Source: an uncultured Blautia sp.
GTDB lineage: Bacteria; Bacillota; Clostridia; Lachnospirales; Lachnospiraceae
Assembly: GCA_946626695.1 (NCBI GenBank)
Contig: CAMOUV010000005.1
Coordinates: 1 to 32,601, forward strand
Reading direction: 5' to 3'
DNA: 32,601 nucleotides
Under the pieces are notes generated by a model, which saw nothing but the letters and a program-made list of their open reading frames with translations, did not search any database and was not told where the DNA came from. Position numbers and translations under genes: made by a program. Shown here one piece after another: positions 7,684-15,384 of this stretch. The first letter of the stretch is position 1. Every line of letters begins with the position of its first letter.

Positions 7684-9432
7684 TCATTCCTTCACAAATT
7701 TTTCTCTCTTCACATAAGAGGTGTGCAGAGCATGATGCGCTTCTCCCTTTCCGAAGCCTTCGGTATACCACTCTTTGTACAGAGTCTTGACAAAGGGTGA
7801 TTCATGAGACTTGCGGAGGGTCATGGCCTGATCCTGATCATACAGAGCCTTTGCACGGACTGCCTTCAGATCGACAGTGTCACGTACATACTGCGGCTGA
7901 TAGGGCTGTCCGCCGCCGTTTACGCAGCCGCCCGGGCATCCCATGATCTCGATGAAGGTCCATCCTTCGGGATTGCCTGCTGCCAGCTTGTCCATGACAT
8001 TCTTGGCTGCTGCAGCGCCGGAAGCGACGGCTACCTTTACCTTCATGCCTGCGAAGTCGACTTCGGCTTCCTTCAGGCCGGCTGTACCACGGACTGCATG
8101 GAAATCAACATCCGTGTTGTCCTTGCCGGTGAGCCAGTCATTGGCGGTACGAAGAGCTGCTTCCATAACACCGCCGGTTGCGCCGAAGATTACGGCTGCG
8201 CCGGTGTCTTCGCTCAGCGGGCTGTCATATTCTTCATCGGGAAGTGCGGTGAACTTGATGCCTGCACGGTCGATCATGCGGCTCAGTTCTCTGGTGGTGA
8301 TGACCACGTCAACATCCGGATATCCGGAAGCGTTCTCGTCGTCACGGCCGATCTCGAATTTCTTCGCTGTACAGGGCATAACCGATACAACGACGATATC
8401 CTTGGGATCGATTCCCATCTTCTGTGCATAGTAGGTCTTGATCACGGCACCCAGCATGGTGTGCGGCGATTTGCAGGTAGACAGATGAGAGGTCAGATCG
8501 CCGTAATAGGTCTCGCAGAACTTGACCCATCCCGGTGAACAGGAGGTAATCATCGGAAGAACGCCATTGTTGTTGATGCGCTCTACCAGCTCATTTGCCT
8601 CTTCCACGATGGTCAGGTCAGCACCTGCATCGGTGTCAAACACTTTGTAGAAGCCGAGACGGCGGAGTGCAGCGACCATTTTGCCTTCCACGTTGGTGCC
8701 GGGTTCCATGCCGAAGCATTCGCCCAGGGTAGCACGGACAGCGGGAGCGGTCTGTACGATGACCTTCTTGGAGGAATCTGCCAGAGCAGCCCATACCTTG
8801 TCGGTGTCATCCTTCTCAACCAGAGCGCCGGTCGGACATACAACCGTACACTGGCCGCAGGCGATACAGGGTGTGTTCGCCAGAGACATTCCGAATGCCT
8901 GGCCGATGTTGGTATCGATACCACGGTCATTGGCGCCCAGTACGGAAACAAACTGTTCCTTGCAGGCTGCTACGCAGCGGCGGCAAAGGATACATTTGTT
9001 GTTGTCGCGTACCAGATGAACCATGCTGGTGTCAAGCTCATATTCCGGCTTGAAGCCTTCAAATGCATGCTCGTCCACGCCGTACTCATAGCAGAGCTTC
9101 TGCAGTTCGCAGTTGGTGGAACGTACGCAGGACAGACACTCTTTCTTATGCGTGGAAAGCATCAGCTCAAGAGTCGTCTTTCTTGCCTTCAGTACCCGGG
9201 CGGTATTGGTACGGACATCCATGCCCTCTGCCACCGGGAATACACAGGAGGTAACAATACGGCCGTTGGCCTCTACTACACAGATCCGGCAGGCGCCGAT
9301 CTCGTTCTTTTCCTTCATGAAGCAAAGGGTGGGAATCTCCACTCCCGAAAGACGGGCAGCTTCAAGGATGGTGGTATTTGCCGGAACGCTTACCGGAATA
9401 CCGTTAATCGTCAAATTAATCATATTTTCCAT
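7684..9432 (-). CDS. hndD: [FeFe]-hydrogenase catalytic subunit (HndD/HydA type)
   Basis: This is the H2-producing or H2-consuming catalytic subunit of an NAD(P)-linked, probably electron-bifurcating hydrogenase. In order it has a [2Fe-2S] domain (C37, C48, C51, C63), a His/Cys [4Fe-4S] site (H95, C99, C102, C108), two ferredoxin-type clusters (C147-C157 and C189-C199), the H-cluster domain, and a C-terminal small-subunit-like region. H-cluster motifs are TSCSPGW (296-302), MPCTAKKFE (352-360) and MGCPGGCVNGGGQP (497-510). The second cysteine of the usual TSCCP is serine (see findings). The 582 residues match HndD-type proteins. The ATG at 9432 is used; ATG at 9423, with AGGAG ten bases upstream, is an equally good start. 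It follows hndC by 18 bases. No signal peptide, so cytoplasmic. Confidence 0.95.
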   Translation of the reverse strand: MENMINLTINGIPVSVPANTTILEAARLSGVEIPTLCFMKEKNEIGACRICVVEANGRIVTSCVFPVAEGMDVRTNTARVLKARKTTLELMLSTHKKECLSCVRSTNCELQKLCYEYGVDEHAFEGFKPEYELDTSMVHLVRDNNKCILCRRCVAACKEQFVSVLGANDRGIDTNIGQAFGMSLANTPCIACGQCTVVCPTGALVEKDDTDKVWAALADSSKKVIVQTAPAVRATLGECFGMEPGTNVEGKMVAALRRLGFYKVFDTDAGADLTIVEEANELVERINNNGVLPMITSCSPGWVKFCETYYGDLTSHLSTCKSPHTMLGAVIKTYYAQKMGIDPKDIVVVSVMPCTAKKFEIGRDDENASGYPDVDVVITTRELSRMIDRAGIKFTALPDEEYDSPLSEDTGAAVIFGATGGVMEAALRTANDWLTGKDNTDVDFHAVRGTAGLKEAEVDFAGMKVKVAVASGAAAAKNVMDKLAAGNPEGWTFIEIMGCPGGCVNGGGQPYQPQYVRDTVDLKAVRAKALYDQDQAMTLRKSHESPFVKTLYKEWYTEGFGKGEAHHALHTSYVKREKFVKE

Positions 9433-9450
9433 TCTCCTCAGGCTCCCTTC

Positions 9451-11274
9451 TTACTTTTTGCTGATGGCTTTGAACTTACAGTTCGCCATGCAGGCTCCGC
9501 ACTTGATACACTTATCCTGATGGATCTCGAAGGAGCCCAGTTTGTGGCCAGGAGCGACATAATCGGTACGGGTAATGGTATTGACCGGGCAGTTCTTTGC
9601 GCAGAGACCGCAGCCGATACATTTATCCTTATCGATGGTGTAGGACAGCAGATCTTTACAGACGCCGGCCGGACATCTCTTTTCTACTACGTGAGCCACA
9701 TACTCATCGCGGAAGAACTTCAGGGTAGCAAGCACCGGGTTGGGAGCTGTCTGTCCAAGACCGCAGAGAGAGTTCTCTTTGATGTAGTGGCAGAGCTCTT
9801 CGATCCGGTCCAGATCTTCCAGAGTTCCCTTGCCGGAAGTGATCTTCTCCAGCATTTCCATCAGTCTCTTCATACCGACACGGCAGGGTGTACATTTACC
9901 GCAGGATTCATCAACGGTAAACTGCAGGAAGAACTTAGCCATATCTACCATACAGCTGTCTTCGTCCATGATGATCAGACCGCCGGAACCCATCATACAT
10001 CCGATGGCTGTCAGGTTGTCGTAATCTACCGGTGTGTCGATAAGAGATTCCGGAATACATCCGCCGGAAGGACCGCCGGTCTGGGCTGCCTTGAACTTTT
10101 TGCCGTTCGGAATGCCGCCGCCGATGTCCTCGATGATCTCACGCAGGGTGGTACCCATGGGGATTTCCACCAGACCGGTGTTGTTGATCTTTCCGCCGAG
10201 AGCGAATACCTTGGTACCTTTGGATTTTTCGGTACCCATGGAAGCGAACCAGTCTGCGCCGTTCAGGATGATCTGCGGAATATTTGCAAAGGTCTCCACG
10301 TTGTTTTCAACGGTGGGAGAGTTGTACAGACCACGTACTGCCGGATACGGAGGACGCGGACGCGGCTCACCACGGTTGCCTTCGATGGAGGTCATCAGAG
10401 CAGTCTCTTCACCGCAGACGAATGCGCCGGCGCCAAGACGGATCTGAAGATCAAAATCAAAACCGGAACCGAAGATATCCTTGCCCAGAAGGCCGTACTC
10501 TCTGGCCTGTGCGATTGCGATGCTCAGACGTTTAACGGCGATCGGATATTCTGCACGTACATAGACATAACCCTTTGTTGCACCGATGGCATAACCGGCA
10601 ATAGCCATAGCCTCGATGATGGCGTGGGGATCACCTTCCAGCACGGAACGATCCATGAATGCGCCCGGGTCGCCTTCGTCAGCGTTGCAGACGACATATT
10701 TCTGAGGTGCTTTGTTCGGTGCGCAGAGTGCCCATTTGCGTCCGGTGGGGAATCCGCCGCCGCCTCTTCCGCGGAGACCGGAGTCCGTTACGCACTGGAT
10801 GACCTCTTCCGGCGTCATTTCCGTAAGGGCCTTGCCGAGAGCTGCATAACCGTCCATTGCGATATACTCTTCGATGTTTTCGGGATCGATCACACCGCAG
10901 TTACGCAGAGCCACACGCTTCTGTGCTTTGTAGAAACGGGTCTCTGAAAGAGCGGTATCCAGATGGGTGTCGTCTTCTTCCTTTTTGTCTGTGTCATTGT
11001 ATACCAGACGCTCTACCGGACGTCCCTTCAGCAGATGCTCTTCAACGATTTCCGGAACATCGGCTTCCGTAACACGGCTGTAGAAGGTGCCGTCGGGATA
11101 TACGATTACGACCGGGCCGAGGGAGCAGAGTCCGAAGCATCCGGTCTGAACCAGCTTGACCTCGTTTTCCAGGTCAAAATTCTTAATCTGAGTTTCGAAT
11201 TCCGCGCGGATCTTCGGGCTGCCGGATGACGTACAGCCGGTACCGCCGCAGATAAGTACCTGTGATCTTACCAT
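9451..11274 (-). CDS. hndC: hydrogenase NADH/FMN subunit (HndC/HydB, NuoF-like)
   Basis: This flavin subunit exchanges electrons with NAD(P)H. In electron-bifurcating hydrogenases its flavin and surrounding Fe-S clusters are where bifurcation is thought to occur. Visible parts are an N-terminal thioredoxin-like [2Fe-2S] domain (C9, C14, C46, C50), the NuoF core with FMN loop GLRGRGGGGFPTGRKW (166-181) and NADEGDPGAF (197-206), the motif CGEETALMTSIEGNRGEPRP, an SLBB-like region, a [4Fe-4S] site CGKCTPCRVG, and two C-terminal ferredoxin clusters (CIGCGLCAKNC and CIKCGACMANC). The length of 607 residues fits HydB/HndC. The ATG at 11274 has GGAGGG about 10 bases upstream. It lies between hndB (17 bases) and hndD. 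Confidence 0.95.
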   Translation of the reverse strand: MVRSQVLICGGTGCTSSGSPKIRAEFETQIKNFDLENEVKLVQTGCFGLCSLGPVVIVYPDGTFYSRVTEADVPEIVEEHLLKGRPVERLVYNDTDKKEEDDTHLDTALSETRFYKAQKRVALRNCGVIDPENIEEYIAMDGYAALGKALTEMTPEEVIQCVTDSGLRGRGGGGFPTGRKWALCAPNKAPQKYVVCNADEGDPGAFMDRSVLEGDPHAIIEAMAIAGYAIGATKGYVYVRAEYPIAVKRLSIAIAQAREYGLLGKDIFGSGFDFDLQIRLGAGAFVCGEETALMTSIEGNRGEPRPRPPYPAVRGLYNSPTVENNVETFANIPQIILNGADWFASMGTEKSKGTKVFALGGKINNTGLVEIPMGTTLREIIEDIGGGIPNGKKFKAAQTGGPSGGCIPESLIDTPVDYDNLTAIGCMMGSGGLIIMDEDSCMVDMAKFFLQFTVDESCGKCTPCRVGMKRLMEMLEKITSGKGTLEDLDRIEELCHYIKENSLCGLGQTAPNPVLATLKFFRDEYVAHVVEKRCPAGVCKDLLSYTIDKDKCIGCGLCAKNCPVNTITRTDYVAPGHKLGSFEIHQDKCIKCGACMANCKFKAISKK

Positions 11275-11291
11275 AGCTTAGTAACCCTCCG

Positions 11292-11663
11292 TTAAGACTG
11301 ATATGCGCCGATCGTATACTGCTCTACGACCTTGCCGCCCTTCAGGTGCTGCTCGACGACTTCCTTAGCCTTTTCCGCCGTCATCTTTACATAGGTGACT
11401 TTTTCTTTGTCTGCCTGGAAGATTTCCACAACAGGCTCATACTGACAGATACCGATACATCCGGTCTGAGAGACGGTAACCTTGTCGGAAAGACCTTCTT
11501 CGCTGACATCTTTCACAAACTCATTAAGAACGGGTCTCGCGCCGGCGGCAATACCGCAGGTAGCCATACCCACAACGACACGGATATCGCCCGAGCCTTC
11601 GCGGAGAACAACTCTGTCCTGCATCCTGGCTTTGATTTTCTGAAGTTCCGCCAAAGATTTCAT
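11292..11663 (-). CDS. hndB: hydrogenase thioredoxin-like [2Fe-2S] subunit (HndB-like)
   Basis: This is a 123-residue protein of the thioredoxin-like [2Fe-2S] ferredoxin family that accompanies HndC and HndD. An N-terminal helix (MKSLAELQKIKARMQDR) precedes the fold. The cluster motifs are MATCGIAAGARP and TGCIGICQYEP. Only three cysteines exist in the whole protein (C36, C69, C73), so one ligand of the usual four-cysteine set is missing (see findings). It resembles the second subunit of tetrameric NADP-reducing hydrogenases. The ATG has AGGAGG six bases upstream. It starts 21 bases after the HATPase gene and 17 bases before hndC. Confidence 0.88.
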   Translation of the reverse strand: MKSLAELQKIKARMQDRVVLREGSGDIRVVVGMATCGIAAGARPVLNEFVKDVSEEGLSDKVTVSQTGCIGICQYEPVVEIFQADKEKVTYVKMTAEKAKEVVEQHLKGGKVVEQYTIGAYQS

Positions 11664-11684
11664 ATATAACCTCCTAAAATTTTA

Positions 11685-12257
11685 TTACTCCGTATCCTGA
11701 GGACCGGAATACTGTTCATTCACGTATTCCTCGATCCACTTGATCACTTCATATTCGTTCAGGGGAACACCGTCCAGAACCTCCCGGATCTGTCTGGTAT
11801 CCAGTTCCACCAGAACGTCTTTCTGCTGGTTCAGAATCCTGTGTCTGAAATAAAAATCCGTATCCGGATGACCCTGGATCAGGGTACAGACGGTGGATAC
11901 CACATCCCCTAAGGGAGTGAAATCGATACTGTCCTGATAAAACAGGGCTTCCACCTTTGTCCCGTGATGAACCGGATCCACGTCCTTGCTTACCGATTCC
12001 ACCTTCATAAAGCCTCCGGTCTGTTCCGCGGCCAGCTTTAAGAGAGGAAGTCCCATTCCCACCTTCCGGGTGGTCCTGGTGGTATAAAACGGATCCGTGA
12101 CTCCACGGAGGATTTCTTCGGACATTCCCGAACCGTTGTCCTCTATGGTCAGCCTGAGCGTATTCTCTTCTTCGTCAATGAGAATGGAAGTAAGCGTCGC
12201 ACCTGCTTTCGTAGAGTTCTCGGTGATATCCAGAATATTCAGTGACAATTCCTTCAC
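11685..12257 (-). CDS. HATPase-domain protein, histidine-kinase-like, no H-box
   Basis: This 190-residue protein carries the GHKL ATPase fold of histidine kinases: N-box with ENSTKAGA (13-20), G1 box DNGSGM (40-45), F-box-like PFYTTR and G2 box GMGLPLLK (67-74). No dimerisation/phosphoacceptor histidine domain, sensor domain or membrane segment is visible, so it may be an ATP-binding partner or a Ser kinase rather than an autonomous sensor kinase. The start is a GTG at 12257 that overlaps the PHP gene stop (GTGA), with a G-rich ribosome-binding site upstream. It is the last accessory gene before hndB. Similar proteins are known to occur in clostridial hydrogenase operons; their role is not established. 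Confidence 0.8.
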   Translation of the reverse strand: MKELSLNILDITENSTKAGATLTSILIDEEENTLRLTIEDNGSGMSEEILRGVTDPFYTTRTTRKVGMGLPLLKLAAEQTGGFMKVESVSKDVDPVHHGTKVEALFYQDSIDFTPLGDVVSTVCTLIQGHPDTDFYFRHRILNQQKDVLVELDTRQIREVLDGVPLNEYEVIKWIEEYVNEQYSGPQDTE

Positions 12258-12991
12258 AGCTTTTCCCCCCTGATGATTCTGATCAGATTATGCCTGACCA
12301 ATGCACTGGAATAGGGTTCATCCGGAATTTCCAGAGATTCGTTTTCCTCCCGCAGATCCGTCAGATAATGTGCATCCGAACTTACCAGGATCTGCTTGTT
12401 TTCCAGATGATGATCCTTTGTATATGTATCGATATTTTTCCGGAAATGAAATTCCACAGCCGGAAATTCCGGCTCCGGCGGCACCGTTCCCAGTATGGCA
12501 ACAACGCCGTTCGATTCCCGGTCGATATGAGCCGGATAACAGACGCCATCATATTTTTCCACGATTTGGGGGACCTCATCGTAGGAAATATCGGTAGCGT
12601 TCGTGAGAAAATCAGGCTCTTCTCCGATGATCTCATCCTCACCGTCCAGGATCAGCTGATCTCCGAAGATTTCCTTGTCATTCGGAAAACGGATTCTGTG
12701 CTCATCGATCTCGTCATTAAACCGAAGAGCATTTTCCAGCTCCGGAAACAGGCATACCACATGGATATCCTCCGAGGTGGTCAGTTCCATTCCCGGAACA
12801 GGGATGATCCCGTACCGCTTTGCGGCGGTAAAAAATGCGGGACAGTTCCTGCAGCTGTTATGGTCGGTAAGGGCCATGATCTGAATATTGTTTAATGTTG
12901 CCATCCCCGCCAGATTATTCGGCGTATTGTCATTGTCTGCACAGGGTGACAGACAGGAATGGACATGAAGGTCGTAGGTATAACGGCTCAT
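12254..12991 (-). CDS. PHP-domain phosphoesterase
   Basis: This is a 245-residue protein of the PHP (polymerase and histidinol phosphatase) superfamily. All metal-binding motifs are present: DLHVHS (7-12), LTDHN (41-45), PGMELT, PAHIDR and SSDAHYL. It should therefore be a metal-dependent phosphoesterase. The substrate cannot be read from the sequence. Two N-terminal cysteine pairs (C13/C17 and C47/C50) lie beside the first two metal motifs. It overlaps the preceding DRTGG gene (ATGA) and the following HATPase gene (GTGA), so the three are translationally coupled. Cytoplasmic; no signal peptide. Confidence 0.87.
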   Translation of the reverse strand: MSRYTYDLHVHSCLSPCADNDNTPNNLAGMATLNNIQIMALTDHNSCRNCPAFFTAAKRYGIIPVPGMELTTSEDIHVVCLFPELENALRFNDEIDEHRIRFPNDKEIFGDQLILDGEDEIIGEEPDFLTNATDISYDEVPQIVEKYDGVCYPAHIDRESNGVVAILGTVPPEPEFPAVEFHFRKNIDTYTKDHHLENKQILVSSDAHYLTDLREENESLEIPDEPYSSALVRHNLIRIIRGEKL

Positions 12992-13314
12992 GAAAGAAGT
13001 TCCTTCAGCCTTACGGCCGTCTCATAGATCGGAAGCGGACTTTTCAGGACGTTGACATCCTTTATCTCCGCCTGGGCTTTTACATCTTCCGGAAGATCCA
13101 CATTTTCAGCCAGAATCACACAGGCTGTATCCGCCAGCGTCGCCACCGCGATCACGTTGATGTTGGACATGATCGTGATCCAGGCGTTATCCTGACGGGC
13201 GCGCCCCATGACCCAGCTCAGAAGATCTCCGATATAGACACCGTCGATCTCCCGGTCTCCATCCGGAAGCGTGATCATCTCAAAACCGTTGTTGATAAGC
13301 TCAGAAACCTTCAT
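12988..13314 (-). CDS. DRTGG-domain protein (second copy)
   Basis: This small 108-residue protein resembles the DRTGG domain, which is often found in phosphotransacetylase-like and CBS-containing regulators. The sequence DGVYIGDLLSWVMG, the segment AWITIMSNINVIAVATLADT and ACVILAENVDLPEDV match that fold. No catalytic motif is visible, so a ligand-binding or adaptor role is likely. The start ATG lies inside the 3' end of the HydS-like gene, with AGGAG too close to be ideal, which suggests coupled translation. The other DRTGG gene in this operon (15008-15367) is a diverged relative, so the operon holds a pair. Confidence 0.78.
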   Translation of the reverse strand: MKVSELINNGFEMITLPDGDREIDGVYIGDLLSWVMGRARQDNAWITIMSNINVIAVATLADTACVILAENVDLPEDVKAQAEIKDVNVLKSPLPIYETAVRLKELLS

Positions 13315-14575
13315 TCTCCTGTTTCTCCTCTCGTCTCGCTATCAGAATGGGACAGGAAATCTCTTTGATGCCTGCACGTACCATATCCTCCGCATGTGCC
13401 CTGCAGTTCGGAGCCCCGCAGGCACCGCAGTCGATTCCGGGAAGAGCTTTCCGGATCCGCTGGATATCCGCCATCATCCGCATGGATTCGCCGATATTGC
13501 TGCTGAGACGCGACATCGGCACATACGCCGGCATCTCGCCAAAAAGAAAATTATCGGGAATATACTGTTCATCCTTATCCGGAAAATTAACGGCTATGGG
13601 CAGACACCGGCTTATGGACCGCAGCCGGCTTTTTGCAATGAACGGATTCTGTACGGTCAGAACGCCTCCCACGCATCCGCCGGGACAGGCATTCAGCTCG
13701 ACAAATCTGACATGCTGGATATTACCGTTTTCGATTTCCTCCAGCACTTTCCTTACATTGTCAATTCCGTCTGCTGCCAGATAATCTTCATTCAGGATCG
13801 CTGTGGATTCTCCTCCGCTGCTCGCCCACATGATTCCGTTCATACCGGTTTCTGACAAAGTTTCCATGTTTTCATCCCTCTTCATGACATCCAGAAGACG
13901 GAAATAAACATCACTGATCGCCACAACAGCGTCTACCTTGCTTTTGTATTCGCCGAAATTGTTATGAACATAGCTCATTTTCGAGGGACACGGAGAAATA
14001 AAACAGATTCCTATTTCTTCATCCGCCAGCTCCGGATGTTCTTCCTTTGCCTTCATTCTGGCCCAGTCCGCTGCAACCTCCATCGGAGGCAGCATATGAA
14101 GCACATGATCCTCCAGCGAAGGATAGACCAGGGAGATCAGCCGCAGCACGGCCGGACAGGCCGAGCTGATGAGAGGTTTTGCAACACCGTCAGCCTTCAG
14201 ATATTTCCGGGTATAGGCAGAAACCAGTTCCGCCGCCTTGGCTACCTCAAAAACATCGTCAAAGCCGATTTTTTTCAGCCCGTTCAGGATATAGTCCACA
14301 TCATCCATATTGTTGAACTGGCCATACAGACTGGGCGCCGGCAGCGCTATTTTATAGCGGAACCGTTTCATCACTTCAAGGCTGTCCGTCTCTGCGCGCT
14401 TTGCGTTGTTGGCACAGATCCGGATGCATTCTCCGCAGTCTATACACCGATCCTGATTGATCACGGCATGACCGTCAATGATCCTGATGGCTTCCGTGGG
14501 ACAATGATGGAGGCAATTCGTACATCCTGTACACTTCTTACGGTCCAGCAAGACGGAATGTTCGTAAGAATCCAT
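13301..14575 (-). CDS. HydS-like sensory [FeFe]-hydrogenase homologue
   Basis: This 424-residue protein has an N-terminal two-cluster ferredoxin domain (CTGCTNCLHHC, 15-25; CIDCGECIRIC, 44-54) and an H-cluster-like domain. It ends in a third Fe-S motif IDCGACGAPNC (381-391, with C408). The four expected H-cluster cysteines are kept: C140 in SSACPAV, C196 in SPCPSK, and C297/C301 in ACPGGCVGG. The residue before C140 is alanine, where catalytic enzymes carry the proton-transfer cysteine. Sensory HydS of Thermotoga maritima is known to have the same change. It is too divergent to be the main catalyst. A GTG at 14593 was rejected in favour of ATG 14575, which has AGGAGG close upstream. It lies between a HATPase gene and a DRTGG gene. 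Confidence 0.86.
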   Translation of the reverse strand: MDSYEHSVLLDRKKCTGCTNCLHHCPTEAIRIIDGHAVINQDRCIDCGECIRICANNAKRAETDSLEVMKRFRYKIALPAPSLYGQFNNMDDVDYILNGLKKIGFDDVFEVAKAAELVSAYTRKYLKADGVAKPLISSACPAVLRLISLVYPSLEDHVLHMLPPMEVAADWARMKAKEEHPELADEEIGICFISPCPSKMSYVHNNFGEYKSKVDAVVAISDVYFRLLDVMKRDENMETLSETGMNGIMWASSGGESTAILNEDYLAADGIDNVRKVLEEIENGNIQHVRFVELNACPGGCVGGVLTVQNPFIAKSRLRSISRCLPIAVNFPDKDEQYIPDNFLFGEMPAYVPMSRLSSNIGESMRMMADIQRIRKALPGIDCGACGAPNCRAHAEDMVRAGIKEISCPILIARREEKQENEGF

Positions 14576-14589
14576 GTCTCCTCCTTTGT

Positions 14590-15015
14590 TCACTTCATGA
14601 AAATTCTCATTCTTATGGTGGTCCCGACACCCAGTTCGGTTTCGATGGACATCTCATCCGAGTACCGTTTCATGTTGGGCAGTCCCATACCGGCGCCGAA
14701 TCCGAGAGAATGGATCTCCGCCGTAGCCGTGGAATATCCTTCCTGCATGGCTTTGTCCACATCCTCAATACCGGGTCCCTGGTCGGCAAGGACAATATCC
14801 ACATAATCCTCCGTTACGATGACATCGGCTGTACCGCCGCTGGCATGGATCACCATATTGATTTCGCCTTCATACATGGCGATCGATAGCTTTCTGATCA
14901 CTTCAGAAGGAAGACCAAGCTGTCTCAGACTTTTTTTGACAGCCACTGACGCGGTTCCGGCCGAAGTAAAATCAGATCCGTCCACTTCGTAGTGGAATAC
15001 AAGAGGCTCAGACAT
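14590..15015 (-). CDS. RsbW/SpoIIAB-like HATPase (anti-sigma-type kinase)
   Basis: A 141-residue single-domain GHKL ATPase. The N-box (AMYEGEINMVIHAS, 46-59), G1 box DQGPGIED (78-85) and G2 box GFGAGMGLPNMKRY (105-118) are intact. The closest architecture is the anti-sigma factor/serine kinase group (RsbW, SpoIIAB) and its relatives. No sigma factor and no STAS anti-anti-sigma gene are in the window, so a classical partner-switch is not shown. I chose the ATG at 15015 (MSEPLVF), which overlaps the stop of the DRTGG gene by 8 bases. In-frame ATGs at 15072 and about 15030 lie deeper inside that gene. Stop is 14 bases from the HydS-like start. Confidence 0.82.
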   Translation of the reverse strand: MSEPLVFHYEVDGSDFTSAGTASVAVKKSLRQLGLPSEVIRKLSIAMYEGEINMVIHASGGTADVIVTEDYVDIVLADQGPGIEDVDKAMQEGYSTATAEIHSLGFGAGMGLPNMKRYSDEMSIETELGVGTTIRMRIFMK

Positions 15016-15367
15016 CCTGCTTGACATCATCTTTCTGAAGCCCGTTCGAATAAAGTCTTCCGCAGGCTTCATACAGCCTCATATCGGTAGCCATAACGAC
15101 TATTCCCGAATTTCTGGCCAGCGTCAGAATGGCCTCCGTAGGCTGTTTCGATCTCACGAAAACGATGCATACCATATCCATCATTTCCGCTGTTCTGACT
15201 ACCTGAGGATTTACAAGGCCGGTAAGCAGCACTGCCTGATCCTTCACGTAAGCAAGAACATCACTCATCATGTCACATCCACAGGCGGAATATACATGCC
15301 TTCCCAGCTCTTCTTCGCCACAGAGTACTTTGGCGTTCAAAAGCTCCTTTACCCTGCTGATCTTCAT
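15008..15367 (-). CDS. DRTGG-domain protein (first copy)
   Basis: A 119-residue protein starting MKISRVKELLNAKVLCGEEEL, a common opening of DRTGG proteins in hydrogenase operons. It continues with AVLLTGLVNPQVVRTAEMMD and a C-terminal segment GIVVMATDMRLYEACGRLY. It contains several cysteines (C17, C31, C33 and two further ones), but no clear cluster motif. The role is likely ligand binding or signalling, not catalysis. The ATG at 15367 has GAAAGG about ten bases upstream; a TTG at 15388 would lie across the hndA stop. It overlaps the following RsbW-like gene. Confidence 0.8.
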   Translation of the reverse strand: MKISRVKELLNAKVLCGEEELGRHVYSACGCDMMSDVLAYVKDQAVLLTGLVNPQVVRTAEMMDMVCIVFVRSKQPTEAILTLARNSGIVVMATDMRLYEACGRLYSNGLQKDDVKQDV

Positions 15368-15384
15368 CCCTTCAGGCCCTTTCG

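Noticed and set aside
9016-10947. A 643-codon open frame on the plus strand opposite hndC and hndD
   Set aside because: It is antisense to two clearly recognised hydrogenase genes, has no recognisable domain and no ribosome-binding site. Long antisense frames arise from codon bias.
11685-15367. A classical anti-sigma partner-switch operon
   Set aside because: An RsbW-like ATPase is present, but no sigma factor, STAS anti-anti-sigma factor or PP2C phosphatase is encoded nearby.
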